Below, one piece after another: positions 1-5,443 of a stretch of DNA of 10,809 bases; within the stretch, counting starts at the first letter, position 1; the number at the start of each line of letters is the position of its first letter. The translations under genes and the position numbers were made by a program. This stretch comes from Planctomycetaceae bacterium (GTDB lineage: Bacteria > Planctomycetota > Planctomycetia > Pirellulales > Thermoguttaceae). The notes beneath the pieces are model-generated. The model did no database searches and was not told the origin of the DNA. It saw only the letters and a list, made by a program, of their open reading frames with translations. The DNA lies in assembly GCA_031288955.1 (NCBI GenBank), contig JAITQJ010000369.1, positions 1 to 10,809 of the forward strand, written 5' to 3'.

Positions 1-113
1 AAAAAGGACGAGCCGAATCAAGACAAGCCGCAGGAGAATAAAGACGAAAAGAAACAGAACGAGAATAAAAAGGACGAGCCGAATCAAGACAAGCCGCAGG
101 AGAATAAAGACGA
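1..113 (+). repeat. 66-bp in-frame tandem repeat, two visible units
   Basis: Bases 1-47 and 67-113 are identical and the offset is 66 bp, i.e. 22 codons. The unit reads roughly KKDEPNQDKPQENKDE followed by a KKQNEN spacer. The second unit diverges after base 113. The window edge cuts the array, so more copies probably lie to the left. Identity at synonymous positions shows a recent or homogenised duplication. Confidence 0.9.
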
Positions 114-1440
114 GAGAGGCAAAAAAGGCGGTCAGAGCGGCAATCAAGACGAACAGAAAAACGGCGGTCAATCGGGCAACGCCGGTAAGGAAAATGCGGA
201 CAAAAAAGGCGGTAAGGAGTCCAGCGGTCAGGCGGGCGGCGATAAATCAAGTCAGGATAAAGCCGGCAATCAGGCGGAACAGGGCGGTAAAAATCCAGAC
301 GGAGAATCGAAAGAGAACGAAAATACACCGAAAGACAATCAGGACGGCGAACAAAAGGACGGTGAATCAGGCGATGCCGGACAAAAGGGTGCTGAACAAA
401 AAGAGCAGCAACAGGGAGACGGTAAAGATACTGCGTCGCCGAATCCTGAAACACAGGACGGTGATGCGATAGAGAAAATTGCCGAACAGATGGAAGAGGA
501 AGGCAAACTTGACAAAAATAAACTCGAAGCAAACAGCGAAAAACGGCAGCGGGACGATAAACTCGATGCGGATTCCAAAGATACGGATACAAAGGGCGGC
601 AATTCAAACGAAGCAAAAAAGCGGAACGAAAAGACTGATTCCGTAAAGCCGAAGACGCAAGACAAACAAAATGCTCCGCCGAAACAAGGACAGTCCGGTT
701 CAGAAAGCAAGGACGCTCAAAAACAACCGCAGCAAGGTCAGGACGGCAAGGAAAGCAAGGACGGTCAGGAACAATCGCAACAAGGACAAGACGGCAAGGA
801 AAGTGAGGGCGGTCAGGAAAAGAAAGACGAAAAGGGGACAAAGAGCGGCAGTCAAAACGGCGAAGGTAAAGACGGAAAGAAGTCTTCTGAAACGGCAAAA
901 CCGGGGCAGCAAAAGACGCAGGGCAGTCAGAACAGTCAGCAAAACGGTAAAGAGTCTGCAAATGTTTCAGACAAACCGGACGGGCAGCAAAGCGATGCGC
1001 CGCCGCAGCAACAGCCGACGGGCGGCGGCGGAACGAATAATTTTTCGCAGGAAACGGCAAAAGAGGAAGCCAATCTGGAGTATGCTGATAAGGTAACAAA
1101 TCTGGTACTGGAGTATTTGGAAGAGCAGATGAAGAATGAACCGAACGAGGAGTTGCTGCAAAAACTCGGCTGGACACCGGAACAACTTCGCCGGTTTTAC
1201 GAAAAATGGAAAAAGATGTCGGACGCAAACCGCAAAGAGGCGGCGGAGGATAAGATGTCGAAGGACTGGCTGGAGGCAATAAAAAGTCTTGGTTTGCAGC
1301 CGGACCGGACGGATAGGGGCTTGCAGGATAATCAAACGAAAACGAAGGACAAATCGCGTTTCACCGAGTCGCAGCGTTTTGCTCCGCCGGAAGCGGTGAA
1401 AGACAAATTCAAACGTTACAGCGAAGGAATTGGGCGATGA
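1..1440 (+). CDS. Low-complexity charged/Gln-Gly-rich protein with conserved planctomycete-type C-terminal domain, 5' partial
   Basis: The frame is open from the first base to the TGA at 1438-1440, giving 479 visible residues; the true start lies left of the window. An internal ATG at 490 is only the first Met in view. Residues 1-347 consist almost wholly of K, D, E, Q, N, G, S, P, T and A, with no Trp, Tyr, Phe or Cys, so this part should be disordered and highly soluble. It carries two sets of in-frame tandem repeats (22 and 16 residues). From about residue 355 (base 1063) the composition changes to a normal helical domain containing EYADKVTNLVLEYLEEQ, LGWTPEQLRRFYEKW and a basic tail. From memory, similar tails end large planctomycete membrane proteins often encoded near MoxR/DUF58/von Willebrand genes; this is recall, not a search. 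Function is unknown. A membrane or envelope role is a guess that depends on the missing N-terminus. Confidence 0.8.
   Translation, partial: KKDEPNQDKPQENKDEKKQNENKKDEPNQDKPQENKDERGKKGGQSGNQDEQKNGGQSGNAGKENADKKGGKESSGQAGGDKSSQDKAGNQAEQGGKNPDGESKENENTPKDNQDGEQKDGESGDAGQKGAEQKEQQQGDGKDTASPNPETQDGDAIEKIAEQMEEEGKLDKNKLEANSEKRQRDDKLDADSKDTDTKGGNSNEAKKRNEKTDSVKPKTQDKQNAPPKQGQSGSESKDAQKQPQQGQDGKESKDGQEQSQQGQDGKESEGGQEKKDEKGTKSGSQNGEGKDGKKSSETAKPGQQKTQGSQNSQQNGKESANVSDKPDGQQSDAPPQQQPTGGGGTNNFSQETAKEEANLEYADKVTNLVLEYLEEQMKNEPNEELLQKLGWTPEQLRRFYEKWKKMSDANRKEAAEDKMSKDWLEAIKSLGLQPDRTDRGLQDNQTKTKDKSRFTESQRFAPPEAVKDKFKRYSEGIGR
724..819 (+). repeat. 48-bp in-frame tandem repeat, two diverged units
   Basis: Two adjacent 16-codon units occupy 724-771 and 772-819 and encode QPQQGQDGKESKDGQE and QSQQGQDGKESEGGQE. 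Unlike the 66-bp repeat, they differ at several synonymous positions (for example GGT/GGA and CAG/CAA), so this duplication is older. It lies in the disordered part of the same protein and does not break the frame. Confidence 0.8.
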
Positions 1441-1478
1441 AATTGAACTAAATCTAATTTGTGTTTTTAGAGTCCCTC

Positions 1479-1507
1479 TTGACAATTTCTTTGTTCTGGT
1501 GTACTAT
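1479..1507 (+). promoter_or_regulatory. Sigma70-type promoter for the 544-residue protein gene
   Basis: TTGACA at 1479-1484 and TACTAT at 1502-1507 are separated by exactly 17 bases: a perfect -35 and a five-of-six -10. Predicted transcription start is near 1513-1515, giving a leader of about 67 nt before the ATG at 1581. The site lies in the gap after the upstream gene, so the next gene probably has its own transcript. Confidence 0.75.
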
Positions 1508-1520
1508 TAAGATAATACAA

Positions 1521-1543
1521 CGAGAAACACGGTGTGTTTCCCG
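1521..1543 (+). promoter_or_regulatory. Leader stem-loop or dyad operator
   Basis: GAAACAC (1524-1530) and GTGTTTC (1534-1540) form a perfect 7-bp inverted repeat around a 3-base loop. Two further pairs (1521-1522 with 1542-1543) form beyond one mismatch. It begins only a few bases past the predicted transcription start. No T-run follows, so it is not an intrinsic terminator. It could stabilise the 5' end of the mRNA or be an operator; the sequence does not decide. Confidence 0.5.
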
Positions 1544-1568
1544 AAATTGACATAAGATAACCAAACAT

Positions 1569-1573
1569 AAGGA
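1569..1573 (+). promoter_or_regulatory. Shine-Dalgarno site of the 544-residue protein gene
   Basis: AAGGA lies seven bases before the ATG at 1581. It supports that start over any downstream Met; the next Met is inside the mature part of the protein. Confidence 0.7.
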
Positions 1574-1580
1574 ATGTCCG

Positions 1581-3215
1581 ATGCAGAAAAAACCGTTTTA
1601 TCGTCAACGGCGGTACTGGATTGCCGCTATCGTGCTGCTGATTGTCTGTATCGGTCAGGTACCAATGCCGCTGCGGGTGTCGAAAGAAACCAGCGGTATT
1701 GACTCGCCAATCTGTCCCGATGGAACGCCCGATTACTTTGCCGTTTATGAGCAGACGTACATCGACAAACTGCTTCCCGCCGAAGACAACGGGATGAGTC
1801 TGATTGTTGCCGCTCTCGGTCCGAAAGTTTTAGAGCAGGCGGCTCTCGCCAAAGAAGTGCCTTGGGAACAGATGCCGACCAATGAACAGAGTAAAGACTG
1901 GTTCATCACGTACTATGTGCCGCTGTGCGAACACCTCGGCATTGACCCCTATACCAAGCCGCACTATTACCATACTGCCGGTTTTTATACGATGTTCAAA
2001 GAGAAAAAACTCGACAGCAAAGAAGACCCCGACGGGAATCAACTCTACAATAAACTCGTTTCCGCTCCGTTTGAGAAGACGGATTATCTTGAAGTTGCTC
2101 AATGGCTTAACGAACGGAATCCGGTATTGGATTTGTTCGGCACTGCCGTCCGCAAAACGAATTATGTTTGCTGGCACCAGCGTCCGCAGAAAGAGAAGAG
2201 TTTCGTTTATGCGGTATTGCTGCCGGAAATGCAGGCACAACGGGAGTTTTTTCACGACCTGCGTGTCCGCATTGCCGCACGGCTGGGCAGCGGCGATATT
2301 GACGGGGCTTGGTACGACATTATGAGTATGCTGTATCTGTCCCGAAAACATTACATACACCAACCATTTTTGGTCGGCAGCCTTATCGGCTTTGCGGCAG
2401 AAACACAGGCTTATGAAGCGTTGGACATACTCCTTCACCAAAACGGTTTATCGCAGGCACAATTAACACGTTTTGCCGCCGAACTGTCGGCACTGCCGCG
2501 GGCGGACGCACTGCGTGAAGCGGTGCGTATGGAACTTCTCCTGCCGTATATGATATTAGTACACCGGCACTATTATCATAACTACGGCGGCGGGGTGCTT
2601 TCGCCCCGCAATCCGTTTGAACGGATGATGCTTATGCCGCTCGAGATGCCGATTGATTTGAATATCGCCGGGAAACAGATAACGTCGTTTTATCGTCAGC
2701 ATAGAATAGACGTAAATAATGACACCGATTTCCCGTTGGATGTGCGGACGCTCCAAGAGCGTTACCGGACAGCAAGTACACAATTAGAGCGCAAGGAAGA
2801 GTATATGGAAAAAATGACAGCGTATTTACCGCTGCTTGCGCTGTCGTCGGTACGGATACGGTCGCAAGTGTGCGGTGATATTGCCTTGTTCGAGGGTTCT
2901 CCGGCATTGGGGGCTGTGTATCAAGTTGTACAGCGGGTGAATGCCCGGCTTGAAGTAATGCGTTTGGCGATACTGATTGAGCGGTACAAACTGGATACGG
3001 GCAGTTATCCGCAGAGTCTTGACAAACTGGTGCCGAAGTACATTGATGCCGTTCCGTTTGACCCGTGTACGCGGCAGAATACGTTGACGTACAAATTAAA
3101 GCCTTCGGCGGACACGGCGTATCTGCTTTATTCATTTGGACCGAACGGCACCGACGACGGCGGTATTGAACACACCGATCGGTCAGGCAAGAGCGATTTT
3201 GTGTTTAAGCGGTGA
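1581..3215 (+). CDS. Membrane-anchored protein of unknown function with pseudopilin-like C-terminal segment
   Basis: This 544-residue protein starts at an ATG with a good Shine-Dalgarno site and its own promoter. Residues 1-11 are basic, followed by one hydrophobic helix at about 12-26 (WIAAIVLLIVCIG), so most of the protein should lie outside the cytoplasmic membrane. The middle (about 55-440) matches no domain I recognise; it looks largely helical. The end (about 450-544) resembles the tail of type II secretion major pseudopilins: a helix followed by RYKLDTGSYPQSLDKLVPKY, a PFDPCT turn, YLLYSFGPNGTDDGG and SDFVF. In GspG-type proteins such a segment forms the beta-sheet end with a calcium-binding loop; here the hydrophobic pilin helix is absent from that position, so this is not a pilin. 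I recall similar tails in many planctomycete hypothetical proteins. The substrate or partner is unknown. The gene stands between two intergenic gaps and need not be co-transcribed with its neighbours. Confidence 0.85.
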   Translation: MQKKPFYRQRRYWIAAIVLLIVCIGQVPMPLRVSKETSGIDSPICPDGTPDYFAVYEQTYIDKLLPAEDNGMSLIVAALGPKVLEQAALAKEVPWEQMPTNEQSKDWFITYYVPLCEHLGIDPYTKPHYYHTAGFYTMFKEKKLDSKEDPDGNQLYNKLVSAPFEKTDYLEVAQWLNERNPVLDLFGTAVRKTNYVCWHQRPQKEKSFVYAVLLPEMQAQREFFHDLRVRIAARLGSGDIDGAWYDIMSMLYLSRKHYIHQPFLVGSLIGFAAETQAYEALDILLHQNGLSQAQLTRFAAELSALPRADALREAVRMELLLPYMILVHRHYYHNYGGGVLSPRNPFERMMLMPLEMPIDLNIAGKQITSFYRQHRIDVNNDTDFPLDVRTLQERYRTASTQLERKEEYMEKMTAYLPLLALSSVRIRSQVCGDIALFEGSPALGAVYQVVQRVNARLEVMRLAILIERYKLDTGSYPQSLDKLVPKYIDAVPFDPCTRQNTLTYKLKPSADTAYLLYSFGPNGTDDGGIEHTDRSGKSDFVFKR

Positions 3216-3243
3216 TTGATAATCTGTCAGTAACAATCGGATT

Positions 3244-3260
3244 CCGTCATCGCAAGACGG
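3244..3260 (+). other. Short inverted repeat between genes
   Basis: CCGTC (3244-3248) and GACGG (3256-3260) can pair around a 7-base loop, 29 bases after the stop of the upstream gene. The stem is short and no T-run follows, so a terminator role is weak. Confidence 0.25.
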
Positions 3261-3272
3261 CGGTATCCCCTG

Positions 3273-3299
3273 TTGCGTGTTGCGGAAAACCGCTATAAT
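3273..3299 (+). promoter_or_regulatory. Probable promoter for the GH115-type hydrolase gene
   Basis: A perfect TATAAT lies at 3294-3299, 39 bases before the ATG at 3339. The -35 is poor: TTGCGT (3273-3278) gives a 15-base spacer, shorter than usual. Transcription would start near 3306. Because the -10 lies upstream of the ATG but inside a longer TTG-initiated reading, it also argues for the ATG start. Confidence 0.5.
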
Positions 3300-3338
3300 G
3301 ACAATATTAGAGACTATAGCCCAACCTCGAAAGACGCT

Positions 3339-5435
3339 ATGAGATTCATTGTTCCGGCAACGACCGCCGTACTCCTTGTCATCACCGCCTTTACACTCGC
3401 AGACGACTCCGCCGCAATCAGTGCCGATACCCCTTGGGTCGTCAGCGGAAAATTATCCGAATCCGTACAGCGGGCTTTTGACGATGTCAAAACCGATTGG
3501 TATAAAGTGTTCGGACGAAACCCCGTTATCACCGGCAGCATCCCCGCCGATTACAAAGGCGGCTACATTCAACTCAACGAACCGGCAAACGGCGGACGCG
3601 AAAGTTTCTCCCTGACTCTCAATCAAGATGCCCAAAAGCGTTCCGTTCTGAATCTATCCGGTGCGGATAAGCGAGGAACTATCTACGCCCTTTACACTTT
3701 TTCCGAAAAAGTGCTGAACATTGACCCCTGGTATTTTTGGACGCAGCATAAACCGGCAAAGAAGACCGTCATCACGCTGCCGGCAGACTTCAAAGTGGAA
3801 CACGGTTCGCCGACTTTCAAATACCGCGGCTGGTTCATCAACGATGAAGACCTGTTGAGTATATTTGCGGCAGACCCGCTGCGGGAAAATGTCTTTTCCC
3901 TAACAATGTATGACAAGATTTATGAAACGATATTGCGGTTAAAGGGAAATATGATTGCACCGGCAACGTTTCCGTTTCCCGATGAGCGGTGTCAGGAATT
4001 AGCCGCCCGGCGGGGACTTGTTATCAATATGCACCACATTTTGGTTCTCGGTTTGAATACTTACCGCTATCCGAAGAACGTGCCTTTTTCGCACAATAAT
4101 CATCCCGAAATAATGGAACAATACTGGCAAACCTGTATTGATGCGTTCAAGGATTACGAAGTGGTCTGGACTGTTGGTTATCGGGGCAAACACGATAGAC
4201 CGTTTTGGGAAGATGAAAAGGAAATAAAAACGCCGCAGCAGCGGGGCGAGGTCATAACCAAAGCGATAGCGAAACAGGTTGAAATGATTCGCAAAAAACA
4301 CCCGAACGCAGACATCATCTCCAATCTTTGGATGGAAGGAGCAGATTTATATCATAAGGGATTACTGAAACTGCCCGAAGGTGTAACGCTCGTTTGGGCG
4401 GATAACGGAGCCGGTTACATCGGGGATATGCAGGGAGTTCATCCGCATAATACCGTAACCGGAAATGAAACGGAAGCCCGTGTACAAAAAGGACAGGGCA
4501 TTTATTATCATACGGCAATGCTGAACGGCAGGGCAAACCAATTAAGCGAATTAGTACCGCCGAGCCGGATTTATCACGAAATCGGACGCTTTGTCAAAGC
4601 AGATGCAGCGGCATTTTTTCTTGTGAACGTTAGCGACATCAGAGACGTTCCTTTGACGACCGACTGTGCAATGAAATTCGTTTATGATGCAAAACCCTAT
4701 CTGGGCAGGACTGACGATGAAAATCAGAAAGCGTTTTTACTGGACTGGTCAAGACGGCAATTTACTTCCGCAAACGCAGAACTGCTGCCGGAAAGTGTTG
4801 CCGGTCTCTATGAGCAATACTTTAATGTCCCGTATATGAAGAACCAACTCGGCGACCACCATTTGCATCATCTGGTCGGACGGTTGTGCGGCGATGCTGC
4901 TTCATCGCTTGAAGGAAAGAAGCCGCTGACGGAGAAAGCGGTGAAAACGCTGGATAATAGTATTCAATTCGTTACCGCAAACAAAGACGCTCTTACGAAG
5001 GCATTTAACGAAGCAAAGATACTGCTCGATAAGATACCCGAAGAGCGTAAGAATTTTTACAGGGCGCATATTTTGTTTCAACTGGGCTTGCATAAAATAA
5101 TGGTTGACACTTTGGAGACGTGCTGCGGGGCATTGACGGCATACAAAGACGGCAATGCAGCAGAGGGAGTGAAATTGCTGGACAAGGCATTGTCCGGTTT
5201 TGAAGAATTGTTTGCGCTGCGCAGCGGGGCGGAAGCGGAACACTGGTCGGCTTGGTTTCGCGGTGCTGATTTTGTGAATATCGAAGCAGCGTTTGACCGG
5301 ATACGGACAATGCGTGCGCGGATAAATGGCGAACCGCTGCCGCCTCTCCGCAGGGGCAGAGGGGGTTATGGGGACATCGAAAAATATCAGGAGCCGTTTT
5401 TGCAAAATTTCCCGCTGCTGTATCCGAAGAGGTGA
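3339..5435 (+). CDS. Secreted GH115-type glycoside hydrolase (alpha-glucuronidase family), divergent
   Basis: The ATG gives 698 residues beginning with a signal peptide (MRFIVPATTAVLLVITAFTLA, cleavage probably near residue 20-25), so the enzyme acts outside the cytoplasm. GH115 enzymes remove glucuronic or methylglucuronic acid side chains from xylan. Recognisable blocks in family order are GADKRGTIYALYTFSEK (108-124) with DPWYFW (129-134), KYRGWFINDED (161-171), LRLKGNMIAPAT (199-210), WTVGYRGKHD (277-286), VTLVWADNGAGY (349-360), GIYYHTAML (387-395) and FFLVNVSDIRD (426-436). Several blocks differ from the usual ones: the segment after the fourth block reads NMHHILVLGLNTYRYP, and the block after GIYYH lacks the usual aromatic-rich continuation, so the substrate may not be glucuronoxylan. 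The protein is shorter than typical family members (about 800-1000 residues) and seems to lack the C-terminal beta domain; it ends in a helical region. The ATG has only a weak GAAAG upstream. The stop codon lies in the ribosome site of the permease. Confidence 0.82.
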   Translation: MRFIVPATTAVLLVITAFTLADDSAAISADTPWVVSGKLSESVQRAFDDVKTDWYKVFGRNPVITGSIPADYKGGYIQLNEPANGGRESFSLTLNQDAQKRSVLNLSGADKRGTIYALYTFSEKVLNIDPWYFWTQHKPAKKTVITLPADFKVEHGSPTFKYRGWFINDEDLLSIFAADPLRENVFSLTMYDKIYETILRLKGNMIAPATFPFPDERCQELAARRGLVINMHHILVLGLNTYRYPKNVPFSHNNHPEIMEQYWQTCIDAFKDYEVVWTVGYRGKHDRPFWEDEKEIKTPQQRGEVITKAIAKQVEMIRKKHPNADIISNLWMEGADLYHKGLLKLPEGVTLVWADNGAGYIGDMQGVHPHNTVTGNETEARVQKGQGIYYHTAMLNGRANQLSELVPPSRIYHEIGRFVKADAAAFFLVNVSDIRDVPLTTDCAMKFVYDAKPYLGRTDDENQKAFLLDWSRRQFTSANAELLPESVAGLYEQYFNVPYMKNQLGDHHLHHLVGRLCGDAASSLEGKKPLTEKAVKTLDNSIQFVTANKDALTKAFNEAKILLDKIPEERKNFYRAHILFQLGLHKIMVDTLETCCGALTAYKDGNAAEGVKLLDKALSGFEELFALRSGAEAEHWSAWFRGADFVNIEAAFDRIRTMRARINGEPLPPLRRGRGGYGDIEKYQEPFLQNFPLLYPKR
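5343..5362 (+). repeat. GC-rich palindrome inside the hydrolase C-terminus, possible REP-like insert
   Basis: CCTCTCC (5343-5349) can pair with GG (5355-5356) and AGAGG (5358-5362), with one bulged C at 5357 and a 5-base loop; a G-rich run follows. In frame it yields EPLPPLRRGRGGYGD, an unusual Pro/Arg/Gly stretch near the end of an otherwise normal protein. Such peptides often mark short palindromic repeats that have landed in genes. With one copy in view this is only suggestive. Confidence 0.35.
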
Positions 5436-5436
5436 T
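5429..5436 (+). promoter_or_regulatory. Strong Shine-Dalgarno site overlapping the hydrolase stop codon
   Basis: GAGGTGAT is an eight-base perfect complement to the usual 16S anti-Shine-Dalgarno end and lies seven bases before the ATG at 5444. The hydrolase stop TGA (5433-5435) is inside it. This fixes the permease start at 5444 and implies translational coupling: ribosomes ending the hydrolase sit on the permease binding site. Confidence 0.85.
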
Positions 5437-5443
5437 ATTTTTT

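Noticed and set aside
1..113. CRISPR-like array from the 66-bp repeat.
   Set aside because: The repeat is in frame, lacks unique spacers of regular length and has no palindromic repeat unit or cas gene. It is a coding repeat.
339..1096. Several open frames on both strands overlapping the first gene (for example - strand 339-710, + strand 671-1096).
   Set aside because: They arise because the purine-rich, low-complexity coding strand lacks stop codons in other frames. Their products are Arg/Lys- or Ser/Phe/Leu-biased and look like no protein family.
490..1440. Start of the first gene at the ATG at 490.
   Set aside because: The same frame is open to base 1 with identical composition, and no ribosome site or promoter precedes 490.
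1437..1462. AT-rich inverted repeat (AAATT/AATTT) after the first gene as a terminator.
   Set aside because: The stem is only five A-T pairs with a long loop and no proper T-tract.
2632..3135. Opposite-strand frame of 167 residues within the 544-residue gene.
   Set aside because: It is a shadow of a well-supported gene, lacks a ribosome site and resembles no family.
3273..3338. TTG start for the hydrolase, adding 22 residues.
   Set aside because: The added segment is polar and would bury the signal peptide, and the TATAAT promoter box lies within it. The ATG at 3339 gives a normal signal peptide.
5432..5443. GTG start of the permease overlapping the hydrolase stop.
   Set aside because: The GTG is part of the Shine-Dalgarno site for the ATG at 5444, which has correct spacing.
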